Under the pieces are notes generated by a model that saw only the letters and a program-made list of their open reading frames with translations, searched no databases and was not told the origin of the DNA. This document shows, one piece after another, positions 32,901 through 40,651 of a DNA stretch of 40,651 nucleotides (its first letter is position 1; every line of letters starts with the position of its first letter). The stretch is from Bacteroidota bacterium (GTDB taxonomy: Bacteria > Bacteroidota > Ignavibacteria > Ignavibacteriales > Ignavibacteriaceae). The position numbers and the translations under genes are program-made. The DNA lies in assembly GCA_023475265.1 (NCBI GenBank), contig JAMCWE010000009.1:1-40651 (forward strand), in the 5' to 3' direction.

Positions 32901-33395
32901 TCAGAGACAATAGGATTTTCTACTTTCCAAATCAATTTTTAGATCCGGATCGTTATAAAGAATTGCTCTTTCATCTTCCTTGTTGTAATATGCGGTACAT
33001 TTATAATGAAAGACAGCTTCATCTGATAATACAGAAAAGCCATGAGCGAATCCCGGCGGTATCCAAAGCTGAGTATGATTTTCTTCCGATAATTCAATTG
33101 AAAAATATTTTCCGAATGTGGGCGAGTTAAACCTAATATCAACCACAACATCAAGGACATTTCCCTTTATTACCTGGCAAAGCTTACCCTGCGCTTTTTC
33201 GCCGGCTTGATAATGCAGCCCTCTAACCGTTCCTCTTTTCGATTTTGAAATATTATCCTGCACAAAGTTGAATGAAACGCCATACGCTTCATACTTCTTA
33301 AAGCTGAATGATTCAAAAAAATATCCGCGGCTGTCTCCGAATACATCCGGAGTTATTACTAATAAATCAGATATAAATGTTTTTTCTATTTTCAT
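32901..33395 (-). CDS. rfbC: dTDP-4-dehydrorhamnose 3,5-epimerase, C-terminus frameshifted
   Basis: This cupin enzyme epimerises dTDP-4-keto-6-deoxyglucose at C3 and C5. It has FGDSRGYFFESF, the catalytic His in VRGLHYQ, and WIPPGFAHGFSVLSD. The frame stops after 164 residues with the odd tail ESRKSYCL. Removing one base from the three-A run at 32929-32931 (plus strand) restores WKVENPIVSEKDLLAKSF and continues to a stop at 32840, giving 184 residues, the normal length. The lost C-terminal part is mostly structural, so the short form may be impaired. Confidence 0.92.
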   Translation of the reverse strand: MKIEKTFISDLLVITPDVFGDSRGYFFESFSFKKYEAYGVSFNFVQDNISKSKRGTVRGLHYQAGEKAQGKLCQVIKGNVLDVVVDIRFNSPTFGKYFSIELSEENHTQLWIPPGFAHGFSVLSDEAVFHYKCTAYYNKEDERAILYNDPDLKIDLESRKSYCL

Positions 33396-33408
33396 ATTCT
33401 TTGTTTTT

Positions 33409-33471
33409 CTCTGCGTCTTTGTGTCCTTGCGGTAAAAAATTTATTAACCGCAAAGACGCTAAGTCGCAAAG
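33409..33471. repeat. CTTTGCG-type imperfect palindrome between rfbA and rfbC
   Basis: Arms 33409-33433 and 33447-33471 (25 nt each) pair at 20 of 25 positions, with an AT-rich 13-nt loop. It begins 3 nt after the rfbA stop codon (minus strand) and fills the gap to the rfbC start. Confidence 0.85.
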
Positions 33472-33474
33472 TAA

Positions 33475-34338
33475 TTACGTATCGATTAATATTCTTTCCA
33501 GATAATTTCTGTATGATGATTTCGGTATCGAGTCAATCAAATTTTCAAATTTCGCTTTATCAATAAATTTCATTCTATAAGCTATCTCTTCGATGCAGCC
33601 GACTTTCAATCCCTGCCGCTGCTCAATTACACCAAAGAAATTTGCGGCCTGCAATAATGCTTCGGGAGTCCCGGTATCAAGCCACGCAATCCCTCTTCCT
33701 ATTTTCTCTACCTTTAACTTGTCTTGTTTTAAATATTCTCGGTTTACATCCGTAATTTCTAATTCGCCGCGTGCGGAAGGCTTTAAGTTTTTTGAAATGC
33801 TTACAACATCATTATTATAAATATAAATTCCGGGCACAGCGTAATTTGATTTTGGAACTTTGGGTTTTTCCTCAATTGATAATGCTTTACCGTTATTGTC
33901 AAAATCTACTACTCCATATCTTTCCGGATCATTTACCTGATAACCGAATATTGTTGCATCGGAATTTTTCTTTAACGCTTTATAAAAGAAATTTAGATTG
34001 CCGTAAAAAATATTATCGCCTAAAATTAAAGTAACGCTGTCGCCGTTAATAAATTTTTCACCGATAATAAAAGCTTCGGCAATACCTTTCGGCTCCGGCT
34101 GAACCGCATAATTCATAGACATCCCGTATTGCGAGCCATCATTAAATAACTGTTTATACAGAGGGATCGTCTCATGGTTCGAAATAATTAATACATCTTT
34201 TATCCCGCCCAGCATCAGCACAGACAAAGGATAGTATATGAGCGGCTTATCATAAATTAAAGTAAGCTGCTTGCTGTAAACTTTTGTAATGGGATAAAGC
34301 CTTGATCCCGATCCGCCGGCTAGTACGATTCCTTTCAT
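33475..34338 (-). CDS. rfbA: Glucose-1-phosphate thymidylyltransferase
   Basis: This 287-residue enzyme makes dTDP-glucose from dTTP and glucose-1-phosphate, the entry to dTDP-rhamnose and related sugars. It has the nucleotide-binding GIVLAGGSGSRLYPIT and KQLTLIYDKPLIYYPLS, then ILGDNIFYG, the sugar site IEEKPKVPKSNYAVPG and IAWLDTGTPEAL. The length is typical. The rmlB and rmlD genes are not in the window, so the full pathway depends on genes elsewhere. Confidence 0.97.
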   Translation of the reverse strand: MKGIVLAGGSGSRLYPITKVYSKQLTLIYDKPLIYYPLSVLMLGGIKDVLIISNHETIPLYKQLFNDGSQYGMSMNYAVQPEPKGIAEAFIIGEKFINGDSVTLILGDNIFYGNLNFFYKALKKNSDATIFGYQVNDPERYGVVDFDNNGKALSIEEKPKVPKSNYAVPGIYIYNNDVVSISKNLKPSARGELEITDVNREYLKQDKLKVEKIGRGIAWLDTGTPEALLQAANFFGVIEQRQGLKVGCIEEIAYRMKFIDKAKFENLIDSIPKSSYRNYLERILIDT

Positions 34339-34472
34339 AATAACCTATTGTTTATTTCTGTATTTAAATATAGGAAAAAATGATATGTCTAAAATCGAAG
34401 GCAAAAGTGACTAACTTCCATTCTATTTTTAATTCTCATTCGGTAAATAAAAAATAATAATGATTGTGAATA

Positions 34473-34760
34473 TTAGAATGCAAACCTATGTAATATTTCA
34501 TGGACAATAAAAGCTACGACTACCACCAGAATGCAATAAAGTAAAATAACTCTAAATGTAGCTATTGAAAAAGAGACTGTTGAAATATAGCCTCTCCAGC
34601 CGCACTCCCGGCATCTATAAATCTTATAGAAAGAAATATTCTTCAATAGCAATTCTTTCCAATTTCTCGCACGCGACCTATGAAGTGTATTGGTCTTACT
34701 ACACGAAGGGCATCTATCGAATGAAGGATTTCTCCTAAAAATATTACGCCTGGTTGTCAT
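34473..34760 (-). CDS. Small zinc-ribbon membrane protein
   Basis: I do not recognise this 95-residue protein. It has two CxxC pairs, CPSC (about 18-21) and CREC (about 51-54), consistent with a zinc ribbon, and one transmembrane segment (about 68-88: VILLYCILVVVVAFIVH). The zinc ribbon would face the cytoplasm if the positively charged N-terminus is inside. It lies between rfbA and the HAD gene. Confidence 0.6.
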   Translation of the reverse strand: MTTRRNIFRRNPSFDRCPSCSKTNTLHRSRARNWKELLLKNISFYKIYRCRECGWRGYISTVSFSIATFRVILLYCILVVVVAFIVHEILHRFAF

Positions 34761-34799
34761 AAGCTTATTTTAATTATTTGAAAATAGAAATATGCTTTT

Positions 34800-35648
34800 T
34801 TACTTTAATTTTGCTTTAAGCACCATCTCAAGAAATTCAGCTGCGCCTTCCTGGTTATTATCCTTTTGTATTTCAATATCAGCAATCCGTTTCAATTCCG
34901 GAAGGCTGTTGCTCAAAGTTACCTTTAATACCTTAGGTAAAAACATGCTTATATCGTTATGCCAATCACCTATTACTGCGATCTCTTTTGGACTTATTCT
35001 GAGATTACGCAAAAGTATCTTTAATGCCCTTCCCTTATTTATTCCTTTATTCCTAATCTCCAGGTAATAAACACCTTTATAGCTGTGCGACTTAAAATAA
35101 GAAGTATTTAACCCAAATGAATGAGGAAAGCTTAACCTGTCGCGCACATATTTTATATTATCTTTGTAATCACTCGACATGGATATTTCCAGCGTCTTAT
35201 CTGTTAAACTATTATAATCAGTAACCTCTTCATACTTAGCACCGAATTTTTCCATTATTTGCGGTATGACAGAATTACTGTCAGTATAATATATAGCATC
35301 TGCATGGCAAAGAGCTATATTCAAAAGAAATTTATCGGCATACTGTAAGGCTTTATTCACATATTTCTCCGGAACGTAAGACTCAAATAATACCTTACCT
35401 TCGGGCTGATTTTTAATCAAACATCCGTCTAATGAAATTAAAGGTATTTTAATGTCTAGTTCCTCGGCAAATGAAATTAGCGCGGAATGTAATCTCCCCG
35501 ATGCAAACGAAAAAAGGACTCCGAGTTTTTCTAATTCAATTATTAACTGCTTAGTTCTTTCGCTTATTTTAGCTTCGTTTGTCAAAAGTGTGCCGTCAAG
35601 GTCGGCAACAATCAGCTTAATTTTTTTTAACTTATTCTTTACAAACAT
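34800..35648 (-). CDS. Cof-type HAD-superfamily phosphatase
   Basis: This 282-residue hydrolase has HAD motif I DLDGTLL (Asp nucleophile near residue 17), motif II in SFASGR, a conserved Lys further on, and motif IV in IGDWHNDISMF. The cap domain between is of the Cof type (C2). Substrates are usually sugar or nucleotide phosphates. Its place in a polysaccharide cluster suggests a sugar phosphate, which is inference. Confidence 0.85.
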   Translation of the reverse strand: MFVKNKLKKIKLIVADLDGTLLTNEAKISERTKQLIIELEKLGVLFSFASGRLHSALISFAEELDIKIPLISLDGCLIKNQPEGKVLFESYVPEKYVNKALQYADKFLLNIALCHADAIYYTDSNSVIPQIMEKFGAKYEEVTDYNSLTDKTLEISMSSDYKDNIKYVRDRLSFPHSFGLNTSYFKSHSYKGVYYLEIRNKGINKGRALKILLRNLRISPKEIAVIGDWHNDISMFLPKVLKVTLSNSLPELKRIADIEIQKDNNQEGAAEFLEMVLKAKLK

Positions 35649-35733
35649 TTAGATTCTTGTCTTAACGTACCCTGGTCAAATAGTTTTATAATATATCAGA
35701 AAATTAAATAAATACGCCGCAAATAGGAAATAA

Positions 35734-35762
35734 AAAACCCGCCTTTATATTTAGCGGGTTTT
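35734..35762 (-). terminator. Rho-independent terminator after the wzc-like gene
   Basis: AAAACCCGC (35734-35742) and GCGGGTTTT (35754-35762) form a perfect 9-bp stem with an 11-nt loop. It lies 39 bp downstream of the minus-strand wzc-like stop codon, so it can end that operon. Confidence 0.88.
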
Positions 35763-35800
35763 ATTCTTCAATCCTCTGCCCTCTAAAAGCGAAACTTTAA

Positions 35801-38062
35801 TTAAACTTTTGCCTTCGTTGAAGAACGTGATTTTTTACCGTTTGTTGGGCTTGTGTAATAATAATAATATTTATAATAAGAACCGTAACCGCTTTTATAG
35901 GTAAAGTTGTTAAGCACAGTGCCGATAAACGAAGACGCTCCTTTTTTTATCAGTTCGGATGCTTTTACCATTAAATCAATTTCTGTTTTTTCTGCCGATA
36001 CCACAAGTATGGTTGCATCAACAAGTGTGGCTAATATTTCCGAGTCAGTTACGGCTATTATTGGTGCAGAATCCAAAATTACAATATCAAATCTCTTACG
36101 CATTTCCGACAAGAAATCCTGCATTGGTTTTGACTCAAGCATCTCTGAAGGATTTGGCGGAATGGTGCCTGCAGTTATAAAGCTTAAATTATTTACTTCG
36201 CTTTGACGTATTATATCCTCAAGCTTTACCTGATCAAATAAATAATCAATTATTCCCGGATATCTTTGCGCCTTAAATATCGAGTGCAGTCTCGGCTTTC
36301 TTAAATCCGTATCAATTATTAATGTTTTCTTGTTGGATTGAGCAAATGTACCTGCGATATTTACACTTACTGTAGTCTTACCTTCCTGGGGAACTGATGA
36401 TGTTACTAAAATAGTTTTTAATGCATCATTACCTATTTTTGAATATTGGATACGGGTTCTTAAAGCTCTAAAGGCTTCGCTCGGAATTGAATCCGGTTTT
36501 TTAGCAACAATAAATTCAAATTCTTTATTGCCGTTTGTTCCGATTCCTTCAATTTGAGGTATCCAGGCAAGCACATTAATATTTCTATTCTGAATATCTT
36601 CCGGCGTCTTAATTGTATTATCAAAGTAGTCTTTTACAAAAACATATCCGAACGAAAGTCCCAAACCTAACACTAAACCAATTAATACTATTAAAATACG
36701 GTTAGGCTTAGCTGGTGTAGTGGGTATGATACCTTTGTCAACTATGAATACATTTCCCGGCTGTGATTGCTCATTAATTACCGCTTCCTGGTATTTCTCT
36801 TCAAGCAAGGCATACAGCTTTTCTGCGGCTTCCCGGTTTCTCTCTAAACTTGCGTATTCAATTGCAGTTACAGGCAGCTTATTAAACTGTGATTCATATT
36901 TGGTAACCAGCTTATTTAGCTCATCAACTTGAATCGAAAGCGATCTTGATTGAACTTCTGCATCAAGTATCTTACTGGTTAGATCTTTAATTTCATCCGG
37001 GCTGCTTGCAAAAATACCCTGCTTTACAATACTTACTTTTTGTTTCAATTGAGATTTTAAGGCATTTATCTGGTTATCATAATCTTTTACAACAACTGAT
37101 TTGTCTATATTCGAATTATTTGCCAATGCAATTTCTTTATTCACTTCAAGCTTTGCTATTCCGTCCTGTATTGCCTGCAGTGATGACTGCTGGGCAACAC
37201 TTTCAAGGTAAGCAGCTATTTTGGGATCCTGCTGGTTTAGTTCATCTTTTAATTGTTTCAATACTTTATTTGTACCCGCAAGACTAATAACTACGTCATC
37301 CCTTTGAGCTTCAAAATTTGCAAGCTGTGTTATTAATGCTTGGGATTGTGCATCCAGTGCAATTATTCCGTTCTTCGCCTGGAACGCACTTAATAAGTTT
37401 TCAGTATTCTGCAGTTCGGCTTGTTTATCGTTTACCTGCTGTGCTAAAAACTTCCTTACTACAGTCAATTGATCCCTGTTAATTTCTAGGTTAAACTCCC
37501 TGTATTCATTTGCATAAATATTAGCTATCATTGCAGCTTCAAATGCAGACGGCGACTCCACGGAAATATCTACTATATCAATTCCGCGCTTCTGTTCAAT
37601 TTTAACTATTGATTTCAGGCCCTTTGCAATTTCCCGAGTTGATAATAAGCTAATTTTATTTGAACTTAAACTATGATTGAAAATTATGTAAAATTTGTCG
37701 GGAACATTTACAGCTTTTAAGCTGTCTAATAATGCCTCTGCTACGTTATACCTTATGCTGTAGCTTTTCATCACTTCAATTTCGGTCGAAATGAACCTGT
37801 CATCAGTAAAGCTTCCTAGATCGGGCATTATTGCTGAGGAAAGTAAGCTGCCCTGCGGTTTTGATATCTTTAATGATGTAGTTGATTGATAAATATTCTT
37901 TGCCGATATGGCATATATTATAGAAACGGCTGTCGCGGTAATTGCGATGATTAATACCGGGATTAAATTATTCCTTACCAGATTAATATAATCTTTAAGA
38001 GTCCGGGTATTTTCGGGATTTATACTGTGGCCGTTATTGTTGTTGTTATTATTAAATTCCAT
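35801..38062 (-). CDS. Wzc-like polysaccharide co-polymerase and tyrosine autokinase
   Basis: This 753-residue protein has an N-terminal Wzz domain with a first membrane segment (LIPVLIIAITATAVSIIYAI, about 33-53), a long coiled-coil region (about 180-420), a second membrane segment (ILIVLIGLVLGLGLSFGYVF, about 455-475) and a C-terminal BY-kinase. Kinase motifs are Walker A SSVPQEGKTTVSVN, Walker A' LIIDTDLRKPRLH and Walker B VILDSAP. The C-terminal tyrosine cluster YGSYYKYYYYYTS is the autophosphorylation site. It would control the length and export of the polymer made by this cluster. Confidence 0.95.
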   Translation of the reverse strand: MEFNNNNNNNGHSINPENTRTLKDYINLVRNNLIPVLIIAITATAVSIIYAISAKNIYQSTTSLKISKPQGSLLSSAIMPDLGSFTDDRFISTEIEVMKSYSIRYNVAEALLDSLKAVNVPDKFYIIFNHSLSSNKISLLSTREIAKGLKSIVKIEQKRGIDIVDISVESPSAFEAAMIANIYANEYREFNLEINRDQLTVVRKFLAQQVNDKQAELQNTENLLSAFQAKNGIIALDAQSQALITQLANFEAQRDDVVISLAGTNKVLKQLKDELNQQDPKIAAYLESVAQQSSLQAIQDGIAKLEVNKEIALANNSNIDKSVVVKDYDNQINALKSQLKQKVSIVKQGIFASSPDEIKDLTSKILDAEVQSRSLSIQVDELNKLVTKYESQFNKLPVTAIEYASLERNREAAEKLYALLEEKYQEAVINEQSQPGNVFIVDKGIIPTTPAKPNRILIVLIGLVLGLGLSFGYVFVKDYFDNTIKTPEDIQNRNINVLAWIPQIEGIGTNGNKEFEFIVAKKPDSIPSEAFRALRTRIQYSKIGNDALKTILVTSSVPQEGKTTVSVNIAGTFAQSNKKTLIIDTDLRKPRLHSIFKAQRYPGIIDYLFDQVKLEDIIRQSEVNNLSFITAGTIPPNPSEMLESKPMQDFLSEMRKRFDIVILDSAPIIAVTDSEILATLVDATILVVSAEKTEIDLMVKASELIKKGASSFIGTVLNNFTYKSGYGSYYKYYYYYTSPTNGKKSRSSTKAKV

Positions 38063-38074
38063 AAATCCGTTTCC

Positions 38075-38593
38075 TTATTTTTTCACAATTAAATACAAAA
38101 GCGTAGCAACCGAAACCAGCGTTGACACAACAGACAATGTTATAGATAAATAATTATTAAAATAGAGTCTTGGCTCACCCGATACTACTAAAACATCCCC
38201 TGGCATTAATGGCGGCGCTTTGGGAAAACTTTTAATATCATTTTCAACCAAAAGATCCTGATATTTTATCGGAATTATAGTCTCCGATGAATCTTTTTCA
38301 GTCCTTATCAGTTTTAAGTGTTCCATATGTGCCGCGTCCGTAGGTCCTCCCGCATAAGATAATAGATCATTTACATTACTGTACGCAGGTATAATGTATT
38401 TACCGGGGTACCTTACCCATCCCCAAATTGCTACCTTAATATTAACTGCCTGCGGATCTGAATAATCATAATATCCGCCTGCAGATGTTTGCCTGGCACT
38501 TAAATTACTACCGATCTGGACTCCCTCATTTTGAGCAAAAATAATAGAGGTAAATATTAAACAAGTGAAAAATGCAATAATTATATGTTTCAT
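38075..38593 (-). CDS. Short SLBB-domain polysaccharide export protein
   Basis: This 172-residue protein has a signal peptide (residues 1-20), an SLBB domain (about 50-130; VAIWGWVRYPGKYIIPAYSN and LLSYAGGPTDAA are typical) and a C-terminal membrane segment (LSITLSVVSTLVSVATLLYLIV). It lacks the Poly_export domain found in full-length Wza proteins (about 360 residues). It precedes the Wzc-like gene by 12 bp. Either another export protein forms the pore, or this is a short variant. Confidence 0.85.
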   Translation of the reverse strand: MKHIIIAFFTCLIFTSIIFAQNEGVQIGSNLSARQTSAGGYYDYSDPQAVNIKVAIWGWVRYPGKYIIPAYSNVNDLLSYAGGPTDAAHMEHLKLIRTEKDSSETIIPIKYQDLLVENDIKSFPKAPPLMPGDVLVVSGEPRLYFNNYLSITLSVVSTLVSVATLLYLIVKK

Positions 38594-38743
38594 TTAAAGG
38601 ATTATCCCAAAGATTTAATGTATAAAAATAATAAATACTATTGTTATTTAAAATGAATTATAAAATTAAAATCTATTCAACTATTGATTAATTTTACTTT
38701 GTAGCGCAGAATACAGGGTAATTTCTTTTATTTAATGACTTGG

Positions 38744-39070
38744 GATTGACGATTGTCGATTGTCGAATAAAAGCCCAGTCATAAATCGTCACTCCTTCAT
38801 TCTTCATTCCTATCATTCGTCTATCATCAATCCTTCAATCATCAATCGTCAATCTTGATTTGTCATTCCAATATTCATCATTCGTCATTCCAAACATTCT
38901 TCATTCCCCCTTGAAATGTCGAATTACGATTGTCGATTGTCGAATAAAAGCCCAGTTACAAATCGTTACTCCTTCATTCTTTCAATCTTCAATCCTAAAA
39001 TCATCATTCCAATCATTCGTCAATCTTGATTTGTCATTCCAATCATTCATCACTCGTCCTTCGTCAATCG
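38744..39070. repeat. Heptad repeat region left of four-helix-bundle gene 3
   Basis: Two copies of a composite unit, 177 bp apart: GATTGTC heptads (38744-38764 and 38928-38941), each followed by GAATAAAAGCCCAG and then ATTCATC/CATTCGT-type words. GATTGACGATTG (38744-38755) has an exact inverted copy at 38843-38854. The whole 38594-39070 gap has no credible coding frame. Confidence 0.85.
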
Positions 39071-39427
39071 TCACCCACCATTCCCCCTTGCTGTTTTTCT
39101 TGAAGCAATAAATATCGAGGCTAGTTCGTGAGCTTCTTTTCTTAAAAGTTCAACTTTTTCTTTAACCTGTAAATTTTCATCTATTATAAACTCTAGCCAG
39201 AATTCACTCTCATCTGATTCTTCGATTACAATACTTATTTTAGAAATAAAAGCAGCTTTACTTTGTGCAAGGCATGTAGCGCGGTAATTTGCTGCTACTG
39301 AAGTGCTGCATCTGATCAATTGCCCCTTAATATGATTACCTAGATAAGTAGTAGGAAGTATAACAGCCAACTTAACACAATCATGAGCAAACTTCTTAGT
39401 ACGTAATATTAATTCCCTTTTATCCAT
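39071..39427 (-). CDS. Four-helix-bundle protein, S23/IVS family (copy 3)
   Basis: From ATG 39427 the protein is 118 residues: MDKRELILRTKKFAHDCVKL, then IKGQLIRCSTSVAANYRATC, ISIVIEESDESEFWL, ending with a charged tail. VAANYRA and EESDESEFWL are family marks, and this is closer to copy 1 than to copy 2. The ATG at 39436 would add three residues. It lies between two dense repeat regions, upstream of the capsule-export gene at 38593. No ribosome-binding site is obvious. Confidence 0.87.
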   Translation of the reverse strand: MDKRELILRTKKFAHDCVKLAVILPTTYLGNHIKGQLIRCSTSVAANYRATCLAQSKAAFISKISIVIEESDESEFWLEFIIDENLQVKEKVELLRKEAHELASIFIASRKTARGNGG

Positions 39428-39436
39428 ACTTCTCAA

Positions 39437-39678
39437 TCTTCATTCCTTCTATCCAATCATTCGTCAATCCTTCAATCCCTTTGGATTTTCGATTGTCGAT
39501 TGTCGATTGTCGAATAAAAATCTCAATCATCAATTCTAATTACCCAAGTGAAACGTAGGTATTCCTCAATCCTACAATCATCAATCCTTCATTTATCATT
39601 CGTCATTCGTCATTCCTTCATTCTTCATTCCTATCATTCATCAATCTTCAATCCTAAAATCGTCATTCCAAACATTCT
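39437..39678. repeat. Heptad repeat region right of four-helix-bundle gene 3
   Basis: GATTTTC followed by three GATTGTC units (39484-39511), then GAATAAAAA; and CATTCGT, CATTCGT, CATTCCT words (39597-39631). No coding frame. It extends to 8 bp before the stop of the ATPase gene. Confidence 0.85.
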
Positions 39679-40650
39679 TTAAAGGAACATAGGAAAAATT
39701 GTTCTGCCAGCGGTTGTATAATTCAAACTGATAAGATAACTCTTCTCAATCCCTATTCTGCCGCAAATGTTTTCAAGCTTTGTTAAATCTTTTTCTACTG
39801 CTTTCGTCTTTACTTCAAATGCTATTTTTTTATCAAGAATAAAATCTATTTCGGCTGTGTTTCTTTTATTGTAAAATGACAACGCCCCATATAAACTTAA
39901 TTGATTTGCCGCCGAATTTTCTAATAGCTGCCCGTCATTTACTCTTCCAATTGCATTCAGTATTCCATTATCTGAAAAATAAATTTTCTTCCCGCCCGCA
40001 ACCGACCTATCTATACTTCCACTGAATTTGGGAATAAGCTTGATAAAAAATAAGCCCTGCAAAAACTCCAGGTAATCATATAATTTAACTCTGTTAATAC
40101 CGGATTCAGATGACAGCTTTGTTATATCAAGCATATTTCCCGTCCGCGGAACTAACAAAAGAATTAAATCCCTTAACTCACGAATGTCTTTTATATCGGT
40201 AAGCAAACGGATGTCCTTCTCAAAAAATGAAGCAAAAATATTCCTCAGGACGTCTTTTTTTGTTTTGATATCAGATGTAGTAACAACTTCCGGGAATCCT
40301 CCATATTCCAAATATTCTGCATAGCCCGGTTCGTATTTCTTAAATTCTAGTAAAGAATATTCCCTCAAAACTTTTTCAATATTTCCCTCCGGAAGATCAG
40401 CAGCCTCTTCTGCAGTATCATTAAAAAAAAGATATTCCCTAAAACTCAATGGCGGCAGCACAAAAAGAAATTTCCTCCCGCTTAACGATTCCGGAAATAA
40501 ATTCTTCAAATAATAATTTGAAGATCCCGTTACTATAAACTTTACTTTATATTTATCTATCAGGTATTTTATTATCTTAGTAATTTCCGGCAGGTTTTGA
40601 ATTTCATCAATAAATACAAATAAACGCTCACTTTTAGCACCGCTTTCTTT
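39679..40650 (-). CDS. ATPase with DUF4143 C-terminal domain, cut by window edge
   Basis: At least 323 residues; the 5' end lies outside the window and the frame is open to 40650. The visible N-terminal part contains Walker B (RLFVFIDEIQNLPE) and the sensor strand FIVTGSSNYYLKN of the AAA-type fold; Walker A would be upstream. Then follows the DUF4143-type region (LPPLSFREYLFF, YGGFPEVVTTSD, FFEKDIRLLTDI, YDYLEFLQGLFFI, YFSDNGILNAIG and a nuclease-like tail FYNKRNTAEIDFILDKKIAFEVK). These ATPases are widespread and of unknown biological role. Confidence 0.88.
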   Translation of the reverse strand, partial: KESGAKSERLFVFIDEIQNLPEITKIIKYLIDKYKVKFIVTGSSNYYLKNLFPESLSGRKFLFVLPPLSFREYLFFNDTAEEAADLPEGNIEKVLREYSLLEFKKYEPGYAEYLEYGGFPEVVTTSDIKTKKDVLRNIFASFFEKDIRLLTDIKDIRELRDLILLLVPRTGNMLDITKLSSESGINRVKLYDYLEFLQGLFFIKLIPKFSGSIDRSVAGGKKIYFSDNGILNAIGRVNDGQLLENSAANQLSLYGALSFYNKRNTAEIDFILDKKIAFEVKTKAVEKDLTKLENICGRIGIEKSYLISLNYTTAGRTIFPMFL

Positions 40651-40651
40651 T

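Noticed and set aside
19268-39436. Diversity-generating retroelement, because the four-helix-bundle proteins resemble Avd
   Set aside because: There is no reverse transcriptase gene in the window, and I found no template/variable repeat pair differing at adenines.
38744-39678. CRISPR array
   Set aside because: Repeats are 7 nt, adjacent and degenerate, with no regular unique spacers, and no cas gene is in the window.

Overview
The window is about 40.7 kb of AT-rich DNA carrying bacterial housekeeping genes, a pyrimidine-degradation operon and a surface-polysaccharide cluster. Gene content (RumA/RlmD, RsmI, an OmpA-like porin with thrombospondin type-3 repeats, an S9 peptidase with secretion signal, a BY-kinase capsule system) and many intergenic 'phrase' repeats fit a Gram-negative member of the Bacteroidota/Chlorobiota/Ignavibacteriota group. 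An Ignavibacteria-like genome is my best guess. This is inference: there is no rRNA gene in the window to test it.

Layout. 1-9.4 kb holds a secreted S9 peptidase, an outer-membrane-like orphan, two methyltransferases (the second RlmD), a HEPN/MNT pair beside rsmI, and an orphan membrane protein overlapping an OPT-family transporter. 9.4-12 kb holds proS and a YceH-family protein, with a clear bidirectional terminator at 9416-9448. 12-22.1 kb (all minus strand) is a reductive pyrimidine catabolic operon read from right to left: semialdehyde dehydrogenase, beta-ureidopropionase, class III aminotransferase, PreT, PreA, dihydropyrimidinase and an NCS1 nucleobase permease. Together they would import uracil or thymine and carry it to acetyl-CoA or propionyl-CoA. 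22.3-26.8 kb holds a U32 peptidase-family protein, peptidase T and an OmpA-family protein. An intact IS630-type insertion sequence follows (26890-28013). 28.4-38.6 kb is a polysaccharide region: gmd, fcl, a DegT aminotransferase, rfbC, rfbA, a HAD phosphatase, a Wzc-like tyrosine autokinase and a short SLBB export protein. The right edge carries a DUF4143-type ATPase cut by the window.

The most unusual signal is between the genes. Three genes for small four-helix-bundle proteins (S23/IVS family, related in fold to the Avd protein of diversity-generating retroelements) each lie between two tracts of 7-nt-periodic repeats, and at each locus the two tracts are roughly inverted copies of one another. 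The heptad word differs at each locus: TCTAAAC/TTTAGGA, GGTTGTT/CCACCAA, GATTGTC/CATTCGT. A further heptad tract without such a gene sits in frame inside fcl. In addition, several imperfect palindromes (a CATGCAT type, an ACGGATT type, a CTTTGCG type and a TCTCCGTG type) sit directly after stop codons inside operons. The last of these lies 10 bp beyond the end of a truncated IS200/REP-type transposase.

Quality notes. Positions 19633-19653 match the Illumina adapter, so the assembly is artefactual at that point. Two genes (the HEPN gene and rfbC) each contain a single-base frameshift in a homopolymer; I reconstructed the expected C-termini of both.
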